Assembly (NCBI RefSeq): GCF_015207755.1
Contig: NZ_JADEWH010000001.1
Span: 620,001 to 684,000 of the forward strand
Direction of reading: 5' to 3'
Origin: Nodularia sp. LEGE 06071
Lineage (GTDB): Bacteria; Cyanobacteriota; Cyanobacteriia; Cyanobacteriales; Nostocaceae
Length of the DNA stretch: 64,000 bases
Shown here: positions 16,430 through 25,344 of the stretch, in pieces
Layout of the letters: each line of letters starts with the position of its first letter
How positions within the stretch are numbered: the stretch's first letter is position 1
Program-made: the position numbers and the translations under genes
The notes under the pieces: model-generated
Told to the model about the DNA's origin: nothing
What the model saw: only the letters and a program-made list of their open reading frames with translations
Databases searched by the model: none

Positions 16430-19132
16430 ATGAGAATCCTCAAGATCCAGACCTTACGTGGCCCAAACTACTGGAGCATTCGACGCCACAAGCTGATCGT
16501 TATGCGCCTTGATTTAGAAAACCTTGCCGAGATGCCCTCGAATGAAATCCCTGGCTTTTATGAAGGATTAGTAGAGGCGCTGCCAAGTCTGGAGGGTCAC
16601 TATTGCTCACCTGGCTGTCGCGGTGGTTTCCTGATGCGGGTCAAAGAAGGCACCATGATGGGCCACATCGTGGAACACGTAGCCTTAGAACTTCAGGAAT
16701 TAGCCGGAATGCACGTCGGCTTTGGGCGCACCCGTGAAACTGCCACACCTGGAATATTCCAGGTAGTGATTGAGTACCTGAATGAGGAAGCGGGACGCTA
16801 CGCTGGACGAGCAGCTGTGCGGCTGTGCCAAAGTATCGTTGATAGAGGTCGTTATCCAAAAGCAGAACTCGATCAAGATATCCTAGACCTGAAAGATTTA
16901 TGGCGTGAATCTTCTTTAGGTCCTTCTACAGAAGCAATTGTCAAAGAAGCCGAAAAAAGGGGTATTCCCTGGATACAGTTGAGCGCCCGCTTTTTGATTC
17001 AGATGGGTTACGGCGTGAATCAGAAGCGAATGCAGGCGACCATGACCAATCACACGGGCATTTTGGGAGTGGAACTTGCTTGCGACAAAGAAGCGACCAA
17101 ACGCATTCTCGCGGCAGCTGGAGCGCCAGTACCCAGAGGTACGGTGATCAACTTTTTAGACGACTTGGAAGAAGCCATTGAATATGTGGGCGGCTATCCC
17201 ATCGTCATCAAACCATCAGATGGTAACCACGGGCGTGGTATTACCATTGATATTAGAACCTGGGATGAAGCGGAGGCAGGTTACGAAGCGGCTAGACTTG
17301 TTTCTCGGTCAATTATTATTGAGCGCTATTACGTTGGGCGAGATCATCGCGTACTAGTTGTAGACGGCAAAGTCGTAGCAGTAGCCGAACGCGTCCCAGC
17401 TCACGTAGTTGGTAATGGCAGATCCACCATTGGCGACCTGATTTCCGAAACCAACCAAGACCCCAATCGGGGTGACGGTCATGATAAAATCCTCACTAAA
17501 ATTGAACTAGACCGCAACAGCTACCAACTGTTAGAAAGACAAGGTTACACTCTCAATAGCGTACCACCAAAGGGAGTAATTTGTTACCTGCGTGCAACAG
17601 CTAATTTAAGTACGGGTGGTAGTGCTATAGATCGCACTGATGAAATCCACCCCGAAAATGTTTGGCTGGCACAAAGGATCGTAAAAATTATTGGTTTGGA
17701 TATCGCCGGACTGGATATTGTGACTACAGATATTAGTCGTCCTCTGCGAGAAATGGATGCTGTAATTGTGGAAGTGAATGCTGCACCTGGGTTCAGGATG
17801 CACGTTGCCCCAAGTATTGGCATCCCCCGCAACGTTGCCGGGGCAGTGATGGATATGCTGTTTCCCAACCAACAGTCCGGACTCATTCCCATCTTGAGTG
17901 TCACAGGTACTAATGGTAAAACCACTACAACTCGACTATTAGCACATATCTACAAACAGACAGGTAAGGTAGTAGGATATACAACTACAGATGGGACTTA
18001 TATCGGTGAATACTTAGTTGAATCCGGAGATAATACAGGGCCGCAAAGCGCTCATGTGATTCTGGAAGACCCAACTGTAGAAGTAGCGGTACTGGAAACA
18101 GCTCGTGGTGGCATTCTCCGCTCTGGATTAGGGTTTGAAATGGCTAATGTAGGTGTAGTGTTGAATGTAGCTGCTGACCATCTGGGCATAGGCGATATAG
18201 ATACTATCGATCAATTAGCTAACCTGAAGAGCGTCGTAGCAGAAGCTGTATTTCCTGATGGCTACGCAGTCCTGAACGCTGATGATCACCGCGTTGCGGC
18301 GATGGCAGAAAAAACGAAAGCTAATATTGCCTACTTCACCATGAATCCTGATTCGGAATTAGTGCGGAAGCACGTCCAAAAGGGAGGAGTAGCGGCAGTT
18401 TACGAAAATGGCTATCTGTCAATTGTCAAAGGTGATTGGACGCACCGCATCGAAAGGGCAGAAAATATTCCCTTGACAATGGGTGGACGTGCGCCGTTCA
18501 TGATTGCTAATGCTTTAGCAGCTAGTTTGGCAGCCTTTGTCCAAAACGTCACCATTGAGGAGATTCGGGCTGGTTTGAAGTCGTTCCGTGCTTCGGTAAG
18601 TCAAACGCCAGGACGGATGAATTTATTTAATTTAGGGAGATACCACGCTTTAGTAGATTATGCTCACAATCCAGCTAGTTATGAAGCTTTGGGTTCTTTT
18701 GTGCGTAATTGGACAACAGGAGAGCGCATTGGCGTAATTGGTGGACCTGGCGATCGCCGTGATGAAGATTTTGTCACTTTGGGTAAATTGTCAGCAGATA
18801 TTTTTGACCACATCATTGTCAAAGAAGATGATGACACCAGGGGACGGTCACGGGGATCAGCTGCGGATTTAATTACTAAAGGCATCACCGAAGTTAATCC
18901 AGATTCTCGTTATGAGTCGATTTTGGATGAAACCGCAGCGATTAATAAAGCTTTAGATATGGCTCCCGATAACAGTCTGGTGGTAATTTTGCCAGAAAGT
19001 GTGAATCGAGCCATCAAGTTAATCAAGCTGCGTGGTTTAGTGACAGAGGAGGTACAAGAACAAAATATCTCCACAACCATCGCAGATAACCAAAATGGGG
19101 TGACATCTTCTGTGATCAATACTTTGCTTTAG
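16430..19132 (+). CDS. cphA: Cyanophycin synthetase
   Basis: The 900-residue enzyme builds multi-L-arginyl-poly-L-aspartate from Asp and Arg with ATP. It starts with the conserved MRILKIQTLRGPNYWS at the ATG 16430 (a TTG at 16400 is rejected). The N-terminal domain (1-160) is followed by an ATP-grasp domain (about 220-480, with PIVIKPSDGNHGRGI and VIVEVNAAPGFRMH) and a Mur-ligase-like domain whose P-loop is SVTGTNGKTTTTRL near residue 490, with VDYAHNPASYEAL further on. Length is normal for the family. It is paired with cphB. Confidence 0.97.
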   Translation: MRILKIQTLRGPNYWSIRRHKLIVMRLDLENLAEMPSNEIPGFYEGLVEALPSLEGHYCSPGCRGGFLMRVKEGTMMGHIVEHVALELQELAGMHVGFGRTRETATPGIFQVVIEYLNEEAGRYAGRAAVRLCQSIVDRGRYPKAELDQDILDLKDLWRESSLGPSTEAIVKEAEKRGIPWIQLSARFLIQMGYGVNQKRMQATMTNHTGILGVELACDKEATKRILAAAGAPVPRGTVINFLDDLEEAIEYVGGYPIVIKPSDGNHGRGITIDIRTWDEAEAGYEAARLVSRSIIIERYYVGRDHRVLVVDGKVVAVAERVPAHVVGNGRSTIGDLISETNQDPNRGDGHDKILTKIELDRNSYQLLERQGYTLNSVPPKGVICYLRATANLSTGGSAIDRTDEIHPENVWLAQRIVKIIGLDIAGLDIVTTDISRPLREMDAVIVEVNAAPGFRMHVAPSIGIPRNVAGAVMDMLFPNQQSGLIPILSVTGTNGKTTTTRLLAHIYKQTGKVVGYTTTDGTYIGEYLVESGDNTGPQSAHVILEDPTVEVAVLETARGGILRSGLGFEMANVGVVLNVAADHLGIGDIDTIDQLANLKSVVAEAVFPDGYAVLNADDHRVAAMAEKTKANIAYFTMNPDSELVRKHVQKGGVAAVYENGYLSIVKGDWTHRIERAENIPLTMGGRAPFMIANALAASLAAFVQNVTIEEIRAGLKSFRASVSQTPGRMNLFNLGRYHALVDYAHNPASYEALGSFVRNWTTGERIGVIGGPGDRRDEDFVTLGKLSADIFDHIIVKEDDDTRGRSRGSAADLITKGITEVNPDSRYESILDETAAINKALDMAPDNSLVVILPESVNRAIKLIKLRGLVTEEVQEQNISTTIADNQNGVTSSVINTLL

Positions 19133-19139
19133 TCACACA

Positions 19140-19165
19140 GTAGAGACGAGTAATTGCGTCTCTAC
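19140..19165. terminator. GTAGAGACG hairpin between convergent cphA and tatA
   Basis: GTAGAGACG and CGTCTCTAC form a perfect 9-bp stem around AGTAATTG. It lies 8 bases beyond the cphA stop and 7 beyond the tatA stop on the other strand. Related GAGACG...CGTCTC sequences occur at about 39971 and 54762, so it is a dispersed palindrome that may act as a bidirectional terminator here. Confidence 0.55.
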
Positions 19166-19171
19166 CATTGG

Positions 19172-19345
19172 CTATTGCTGTTCTTGTTCAGCAGTGGTGT
19201 CATCATCATCAGAGTTCAATTCTTCCTTAAAACCCCGTAAGGTTTTACCCAGTGCATTTCCCAATTCAGGAATTTTTTTAGTGCCAAAAATCACAATAGC
19301 TACTATGGAAATTATGACTACTTCCGGCCATCCCAGTCCAAACAT
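19172..19345 (-). CDS. tatA: Twin-arginine translocase subunit TatA/TatE
   Basis: The 57-residue product begins MFGLGWPEVVIISIVAIVIF, a single membrane helix, followed by the hinge GTKKIPELG and the amphipathic helix NALGKTLRGFKEEL, then an acidic tail (NSDDDDTTAEQEQQ). This is the complete TatA/E plan; TatA oligomers form the pore that passes folded proteins across thylakoid or plasma membrane. The gene is convergent with cphA. No tatC is present in the window. Confidence 0.93.
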   Translation of the reverse strand: MFGLGWPEVVIISIVAIVIFGTKKIPELGNALGKTLRGFKEELNSDDDDTTAEQEQQ

Positions 19346-19456
19346 AAGTCTTGCCTGTTAAGGGTCTATAAAGATTAAAGTAGCATTATCTGCCAATTCA
19401 TCTCAGATGTTGCTGACCATAATAATTGCTAATCACGCTAGAAATTATAATACTAC

Positions 19457-20899
19457 TTATTGGCTGATTTCCATCCCTAACCAATCACTTAATTCATGGG
19501 CTAGCCATTCCAATTCCCCTTCCAATTCAGTATTATCCATATTTAGAACATCATGGAGAATACTAGGAGTGCCACCACCAAGCTGATACTTTTGTACTCC
19601 TGCCCAAATCTCCAATTTTGCTGATTTTTTTACTATATTTCCGTCAGACTGCTTCTCAAAGTGTTCGGGAATATAAACAAGTTTAGTAATACTTTCTCTG
19701 AGGGCTGGACGGGGATGATCAAATTTAAATCCTAATAACTCATATCGCCAGGAAATTTGCTGCTGATCTAAGCTCAGTCTAATGTTGCCAAATAAACTCC
19801 ACAATATTCTAGATACCGATAAGAAGCCAATCAAACAGACAGGAACTGTCCACATAGCAAAAGCAAAAGAGAGATTGTCAGGAAAGGGGGCAGAAAGAAG
19901 AGCTTGAATTATCGTTGAAACACTAAAAAGAATCAAGGAGATCGCACCTATACCAACAAAGAACATCACAAAGAACATCAACGGATGACAGACAACTGGT
20001 GGAATCAGAATTTCAAGATGATCCCAATTCTTGGTGAGTTGAATTTTACTCCCCGCAGGTTTAACAACATTTAAAGTGTCTGGAGTGTTCAATTCCGACT
20101 TATCCAAAGCTTTTAAAGCTTCCAAAGCAGAACTGCTCCGCCGTTCCAAGCTTGGTTCAGTCATCCACTGTAACCAACTCCTCAAGCCGGGACTCAGATG
20201 AGTCACTTGCTCAAACTGAATGCGAAAATCTTTTTGGGGTAAATCGGCGGGATGAGTACCCGTACTTAAATAAATTAAAGTTGCACCTAAACTATAAAGG
20301 TCAGAAGCGGGAACAGTCCGCGCCCCAAATTGCTCTGGTGGCATATAACCATAAGTTCCGACTACAGTCCTAGTTCCACCTTCAGCCGCGAGAACGGTTT
20401 GTACAGAACCAAAATCGACTAGGTAAACTTGACCAACACTATTCCCAGAACGCTCACCTAATAAAATATTGCTAGGCTTAAGATCACGGTGAATCACAGG
20501 GGGATGCAGCCCATGTAGGTAAATCAAAATTTCTAAAACTGCTATAGCTACCTGTTTAACTTCAGCTTCTGTAAAAGTTCGCCCAGTTTGTAGATATTGC
20601 TCTAAGGTTTGCGCGGGGATATAACTCTGTACTAAAGCAAATCCTTTAATAGTAGATGAATTTACTTCAAAATAGTCTAAATAGCGAGGGATGGCGGGAT
20701 GGGACAAAGATTTTAATGTTTCAGCCTCACGCTCAAACAGCTTGAGATCATCCCATTCAAAGTCACTATTAAACGAGAGTAACTTCACAACTACCAATTC
20801 TCCGGTTACTTGATCCTTCGCTAATAGCGATCGCCGCCCTGATTTTTTTCCCAATAGCTGCTGGACTTCGTAGCGGTCACCTAAGATTTCGCTGACCAT
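19457..20899 (-). CDS. Membrane-anchored Ser/Thr protein kinase
   Basis: The 480-residue protein has an N-terminal Hanks-type kinase domain (about 10-270): glycine loop LLGKKSGRRSLLAK, catalytic loop VIHRDLKPSNILL, DFGSVQ, and YGYMPPEQFG. Two hydrophobic segments follow (around 310-340 and 350-375: PLMFFVMFFVGIGAISLILF, FAFAMWTVPVCLIGFLSV), then a ~110-residue cytoplasmic-looking tail without recognised domain. The glycine loop is atypical (GKKSGRRS). Such kinases are numerous in Nostocales and their targets are mostly unknown. Monocistronic. Confidence 0.9.
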   Translation of the reverse strand: MVSEILGDRYEVQQLLGKKSGRRSLLAKDQVTGELVVVKLLSFNSDFEWDDLKLFEREAETLKSLSHPAIPRYLDYFEVNSSTIKGFALVQSYIPAQTLEQYLQTGRTFTEAEVKQVAIAVLEILIYLHGLHPPVIHRDLKPSNILLGERSGNSVGQVYLVDFGSVQTVLAAEGGTRTVVGTYGYMPPEQFGARTVPASDLYSLGATLIYLSTGTHPADLPQKDFRIQFEQVTHLSPGLRSWLQWMTEPSLERRSSSALEALKALDKSELNTPDTLNVVKPAGSKIQLTKNWDHLEILIPPVVCHPLMFFVMFFVGIGAISLILFSVSTIIQALLSAPFPDNLSFAFAMWTVPVCLIGFLSVSRILWSLFGNIRLSLDQQQISWRYELLGFKFDHPRPALRESITKLVYIPEHFEKQSDGNIVKKSAKLEIWAGVQKYQLGGGTPSILHDVLNMDNTELEGELEWLAHELSDWLGMEISQ

Positions 20900-20993
20900 G
20901 ATGATTGCTGATAACGCTGTGTTTTAACGCTTTTTTAGCTGATAGCTTGTCAAATTGGGCAAGCTGATATGTTTAGTATAATTGTGTCTTTGT

Positions 20994-21596
20994 ATGCCTT
21001 CCCAACTTTGGCCTTATGTTACCCCTGGTATTCCCGATGAATTGTTTGAGCATTTGCCAGGTATTCCCTTCAGCCAGCGAGAATTTCGGCTATTATTGAT
21101 TTCTCAACTGCGGCTAAAACCTGATTCAGTATTATGGGATATTGGGGCGGGAACTGGGACAATTCCCGTAGAAGCCGGACTGCTATGTCCTGGTGGAAAA
21201 ATTATTGCTGTGGAACGAGATGAAGATGTCGCCAATTTGATTAAACGCAACTGCGATCGCTTTGAAGTCAAAAATGTGGAAGTAATTGAAGGTAGCGCCC
21301 CAGAGTGTTTGCATGATCTCAAAGTAGCCCCTCACCGCGTTTGTATTGAGGGTGGAAAGCCCATACAGGATATTTTGCCAGCAGTATGGCATTATTTGCC
21401 CCCATCAGGTAGAGTGGTCGCCACAGCTGCTAATCTAGAAGGCTTGTATGCTATTTCTCAAAGCTTCTCCGTGTTGCGCGCTAGAAATATTGAAGTCGTC
21501 CAGTCTGCGGTCAACCGCTTGGAGACGCGCGGCTTTTCTCAAACCTTTGTAGCTGTTGATCCCATTTTTATCCTGAGTGGTGAGAAACTAGACTAA
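20994..21596 (+). CDS. cbiT: Precorrin-6B C15-methyltransferase (decarboxylating), CbiT type
   Basis: From the ATG at 20994 the protein has 200 residues (a TTG at 20982 would add four). It is a class I SAM methyltransferase: WDIGAGTGTIPVEAG is the SAM-binding glycine loop and IIAVERDED the ribose-binding acidic strand; GIPDELFEHLPGIPFSQREFR at the N-terminus is characteristic of CbiT. It methylates and decarboxylates precorrin in cobalamin synthesis. CbiE is often fused or adjacent in other organisms; here CbiT is separate. cdsA follows 88 bases downstream. Confidence 0.88.
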   Translation: MPSQLWPYVTPGIPDELFEHLPGIPFSQREFRLLLISQLRLKPDSVLWDIGAGTGTIPVEAGLLCPGGKIIAVERDEDVANLIKRNCDRFEVKNVEVIEGSAPECLHDLKVAPHRVCIEGGKPIQDILPAVWHYLPPSGRVVATAANLEGLYAISQSFSVLRARNIEVVQSAVNRLETRGFSQTFVAVDPIFILSGEKLD

Positions 21597-21684
21597 ATTC
21601 GGAGGATGAAAACTGAGGCATAAAGGATAAATCAATCACACCTCATACTTCAGACTTCATCCTTTATACTTCATACTGACTTCT

Positions 21685-22581
21685 ATGCCTTGGTCTCGGA
21701 TTATTAGTGGAATTGTCGCGATCGCCCTTGCTCTACTTGCCACCCTTTTGGGAGGCTGGTACTTTACTATCGCCATTGCGGTAGTCGTGTTTTTAGGTCA
21801 AGAAGAATATTTTAATTTGGTACGAGCTAGAGGTATTTTTCCTGCTGCTAAAACCACCATATTTGTTAGTCAAGCCTTACTGGTAATTTGTAACGTTAAT
21901 GAAACTTTAGCTGATGCCGTCATGCCCATAGCTGGGACGTTGATTTGTTTTTATTTACTGTTTCAGCCAAAAATGGCCACAATTGCCGATATTTCTGCTT
22001 CGATTATGGGACTATTTTATGTCGGCTATTTATCAAGTTACTGGGTACGATTACGCAGCCTTGGTAGTTTAGCCAACAGCAATCTCCCTTTCGGTGGTTA
22101 CTGGCCTACAGATTGGACAAATATTTTCAACTTAGATCAAAAAAGTTGGGCTTCAGTACCACAAGGTTTGACTTTAACAGTTTTGACTTTCTTATGTATT
22201 TGGGCAGCTGACATTGGTGCTTACGTTATTGGTAAATTCTTCGGAAAAACCCGTTTATCTGACATCAGTCCCAAAAAAACAGTTGAAGGTGCAGTTTTTG
22301 GCATCACTGCCAGCATTGCTGTAGCCTTAGCAGGAGCCTATTATCTGCACTTGCCAAAATTTGTATTCACTGGTGTAGCTTTGGGTTTACTGATTGGTAT
22401 TGCCAGTCTTTTGGGTGACCTTACTGAGTCTATGCTCAAGCGTGACGCTGGGGTGAAGGATTCAGGCCAGTTAATTCCTGGTCACGGTGGCATTTTAGAC
22501 CGCACCGATAGTTATATCTTTACAGCTCCCTTGGTTTATTATTTTGTCACCCTTCTCTTGCCGTTGATAGCAGATATGTGA
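21685..22581 (+). CDS. cdsA: Phosphatidate cytidylyltransferase
   Basis: The 298-residue integral membrane protein makes CDP-diacylglycerol from phosphatidate and CTP, the branch point for phosphatidylglycerol, an essential thylakoid lipid. It shows about seven membrane segments and the C-terminal CDS signature region (SPKKTVEGAVFG, LGDLTESMLKRDAGVKDSG, PGHGGILDRTDS). Length is normal. It is on the same strand as cbiT and may be co-transcribed with it, though the pairing has no obvious metabolic logic. Confidence 0.95.
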   Translation: MPWSRIISGIVAIALALLATLLGGWYFTIAIAVVVFLGQEEYFNLVRARGIFPAAKTTIFVSQALLVICNVNETLADAVMPIAGTLICFYLLFQPKMATIADISASIMGLFYVGYLSSYWVRLRSLGSLANSNLPFGGYWPTDWTNIFNLDQKSWASVPQGLTLTVLTFLCIWAADIGAYVIGKFFGKTRLSDISPKKTVEGAVFGITASIAVALAGAYYLHLPKFVFTGVALGLLIGIASLLGDLTESMLKRDAGVKDSGQLIPGHGGILDRTDSYIFTAPLVYYFVTLLLPLIADM

Positions 22582-22721
22582 AGTGGGAACTGGGAGGAGG
22601 CAGAGGGGCAGGGGGCAGGGTGCAGGGGAGAAGAGGCAAGGAGGCAGAGGAGAAGAAGAGTGCTATTTATTTTGTTTCAAACTCCCCCCCGCTCCCTGCG
22701 CCCCGCTCCCCTGCCTCTTCT

Positions 22722-23432
22722 TTAAGGATTGACGTTAATTCTTCCTTGGCATACCAGCTTACCAGGGATCAAACTGAGTTCTTGAATATCAACATCTGAG
22801 CCAAGATCCAGATTGTAACTATGCTCATCTTCTAAAAGTGGGACATCATTTTGAATGACTTGGATCTTTTCTAGCTTCAACTCATGACCGCTGATTAAGT
22901 CTAATTTAAAATAAATTTCCAGAGGTGTGGGTTCGCTGGCTGGTGATAGAATGGACTTAAGTATAATTTCATTATTACCAATTACTATTTTTTGCCAAGA
23001 GATTGCAGATTTTAAAGAGTTTTCTGGTAAGATTTTAAACAACACATCATTTAAAGCGGTAGATAATAGTTCAGATGATAGAGAAGTATTGAGATCCTTT
23101 TCCTCTATGAGGAGATTACCAATTACTGGTACTATTTCTAATAGTCTTAGTTGTTGCCCCTTGAGTATTGAGCCGATATTCACCTGAATATTTTCTGCTA
23201 CGAGTTGAATTCGGGTAATATGAAGGCCTTGATACACGGCATCACTGGCAATAATAGATACCCAAGGAATAAAACCTGAGAGAAGTTGGCGATCGCTCGC
23301 TTTAATCTCGACTTCTAACTGCGATACTTCGCTAACTTGTGATTTCAACCAAAGCTTGAGCGCTGCTGTCAGTACCTTTGTAATTATGCGGATTTTGTGT
23401 GAATTTTTAGTTGGGGAATTTTTATCAGGCAT
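22722..23432 (-). CDS. DUF2993 (LmeA-like) protein
   Basis: The 236-residue protein matches the DUF2993 family, common in cyanobacteria and actinobacteria and related to the LmeA phospholipid-binding fold. Visible are the repeated long beta-strand pattern (SQLEVEIKASDRQLLSGFIPWV, GLHITRIQLVAENIQVNIG) and the spacing of buried aliphatic residues. No cleavable signal peptide is evident. It may bind a lipid at the membrane face, which would suit its position next to cdsA, but that is inference. Confidence 0.75.
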   Translation of the reverse strand: MPDKNSPTKNSHKIRIITKVLTAALKLWLKSQVSEVSQLEVEIKASDRQLLSGFIPWVSIIASDAVYQGLHITRIQLVAENIQVNIGSILKGQQLRLLEIVPVIGNLLIEEKDLNTSLSSELLSTALNDVLFKILPENSLKSAISWQKIVIGNNEIILKSILSPASEPTPLEIYFKLDLISGHELKLEKIQVIQNDVPLLEDEHSYNLDLGSDVDIQELSLIPGKLVCQGRINVNP

Positions 23433-23588
23433 TTCACCACTCTATTGATGGGTATTTGCTCAACCACTAACGGAACTGAAATCAGCTTTAAATGTAACAT
23501 TGATGACTGCTCAACACAAAGCATAAATATTATGATTATTATCTAAAAACTGCAAACCATACATCAGACCATACACAGTAATTCCAAC

Positions 23589-24398
23589 ATGGAGGCACGG
23601 TTACAAAAAATTCTAGCCCAAAGGGGTATTGCCTCACGTCGCGAAGCTGAAGAAATGATTCGGCGATCGCGTGTGCGGATAAATGGGGTATTGGCACATT
23701 TAGGTCAAAAAGTTGACCCAGAACGAGACAACATTTCAGTTGATGGTAAGCTAGTTTCGTTTCAGCAGCGGCCGCCCTTAATATATTTATTGCTACACAA
23801 GCCAGCAGGGGTAGTTTCCACTTGCTACGACCCTCAAGGAAGAAAAACAGTTTTGGATTTACTCCCCCAAGAATTAAGCAAAGGTTCAGGTTTACACCCA
23901 GTTGGTCGTTTAGATGCAGAATCTACAGGAGCATTAATTCTGACCAACGATGGCGACCTGACATTTGGACTCACCCACCCCAGCCACCGTATTCCTAAGA
24001 CTTATCAGGTTTTAGTCAAGGGACATCCTGACGCAGCAGTTCTAGAAATGTGGCGTAAAGGTGTAGTCTTGGATGGGAGAAAAACACATCCCGCAAAAGT
24101 GCGGCTAATAGAAATTTTGGCAAAAAATAGCCATTTAGAAATAGTTTTGAAAGAGGGAAGAAATCGACAAATTCGCCGTGTAGCCCAACAGTTAGGATAT
24201 CCAGTAATTAGGCTGCATCGTACTTCCATCGGTTCAATTCAATTACAAATGCCAAAATTACCCTTTCTAGCTGAGGGTAACTATCGTTTTCTTCAAGATG
24301 CTGAAATTATCTGTTTGAAAGAGTTTATTAAGCATCTACCAATTAAAGTTCAGCTGAGGTCAGGAGCGCAAAAAAAGCATGAAATGGCTAAAAAATAA
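23589..24398 (+). CDS. RsuA/RluB-family rRNA pseudouridine synthase
   Basis: The 269-residue protein has an N-terminal S4 RNA-binding domain (1-60: RLQKILAQRGIASRREAEEMI) and a pseudouridine synthase domain with the catalytic GRLDAESTGALILTNDG (Asp109). KTYQVLVKG and EGRNRQIRRVAQQLGYPV complete the RsuA/RluB/E/F subfamily pattern. The most likely target is 23S rRNA (RluB-like), but RsuA cannot be excluded. The last 20 bases overlap the start of the following RodZ-like gene, indicating translational coupling. Confidence 0.92.
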   Translation: MEARLQKILAQRGIASRREAEEMIRRSRVRINGVLAHLGQKVDPERDNISVDGKLVSFQQRPPLIYLLLHKPAGVVSTCYDPQGRKTVLDLLPQELSKGSGLHPVGRLDAESTGALILTNDGDLTFGLTHPSHRIPKTYQVLVKGHPDAAVLEMWRKGVVLDGRKTHPAKVRLIEILAKNSHLEIVLKEGRNRQIRRVAQQLGYPVIRLHRTSIGSIQLQMPKLPFLAEGNYRFLQDAEIICLKEFIKHLPIKVQLRSGAQKKHEMAKK

Positions 24399-25209
24399 AC
24401 AGGACAAACTTTCATTAAAACAACAACAAGCGAAAAAATTGGCAGAACTGGGCGATCGCCTGTGCGCTTCTCGTCAAGAACAAGCTTTATCACTAGAACA
24501 AATGGTAGTTCTGACCAAAATTCCTCAGAAGTTATTACAAGCCATTGAACAAGGTCAATTAGATGATCTGCCAGAACCAGTTTATCTGAAGGGTTTAATC
24601 AGGCAATTTGCTGATGCATTAGATTTTAATGGCGTGGATTTTGCCAGTAGTTTTCCTCTCGGTGATCAACCAATAAATTCACGGATAACCAAGAAAAAAC
24701 ACTCAAAGAGTGTACTACGTCCTCTGCAAACGCAGTCCATGACTCCACTCCGTCCTGTTCATCTTTACTTCCTTTATATTTTTGTCATTGTATGTTCTGT
24801 AAGTAGCTTATCTCATGTACTGAATAATAATGGTCTGAGCGACAGCAATCAACAGCTAGGGCTAGAAACTGTGTTAAAACCAGACCCAAATAACTTAAAT
24901 TCTCCAGCATCAACCAAGTTACAACCTGTTAGCGATAACTATTATTCCAGTAATAACAGTCAGTCAGTACAGATTGGTGTCACCTTGAAAGCATCATCCT
25001 GGATTCGTGTAGTTGCTGATGGAAAAACCGAGTTTGAAGGTGTTCTCCCCAAAGGAACTCAGCGCACATGGAAAGCCCAAGACGAAGTAACGGTGAAAAC
25101 TGATAATGCGGGTAGTGTGTTCATGAGTGTCAATCAGGAACAAGCGCAGCTGATGGGAGAACCGGGAAAAGAGAGAGAGATTAAGATAGGTGCTAAACCT
25201 AGACCTTGA
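24379..25209 (+). CDS. RodZ-like helix-turn-helix / DUF4115 membrane protein
   Basis: The 276-residue protein has a cytoplasmic HTH_25 domain (about 25-95: LGDRLCASRQEQALSLEQMV, PQKLLQAIEQGQLDDLPE), one membrane span (about 127-148: LYFLYIFVIVCSVSSLSHVL) and a C-terminal DUF4115 domain (SSWIRVVADGKTEFEGVLPKG). This is the RodZ plan, a partner of MreB in rod-cell elongation. It overlaps the pseudouridine synthase gene by 20 bases. No mre genes are nearby, so the role in cell shape is family-based. Confidence 0.85.
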   Translation: MKWLKNKQDKLSLKQQQAKKLAELGDRLCASRQEQALSLEQMVVLTKIPQKLLQAIEQGQLDDLPEPVYLKGLIRQFADALDFNGVDFASSFPLGDQPINSRITKKKHSKSVLRPLQTQSMTPLRPVHLYFLYIFVIVCSVSSLSHVLNNNGLSDSNQQLGLETVLKPDPNNLNSPASTKLQPVSDNYYSSNNSQSVQIGVTLKASSWIRVVADGKTEFEGVLPKGTQRTWKAQDEVTVKTDNAGSVFMSVNQEQAQLMGEPGKEREIKIGAKPRP

Positions 25210-25344
25210 GGAGGACAGAGGAATGTACCCCACCTCAAACCCCTCCCAGCCAGCCCAGAGTGGAGAGAAAGCCGCGTTTTTGGGGAGTTCCGGGCTTAAT
25301 TAAGTGATCAAACGGAGTTGATTAACATCACTCCTTGCTTGTTG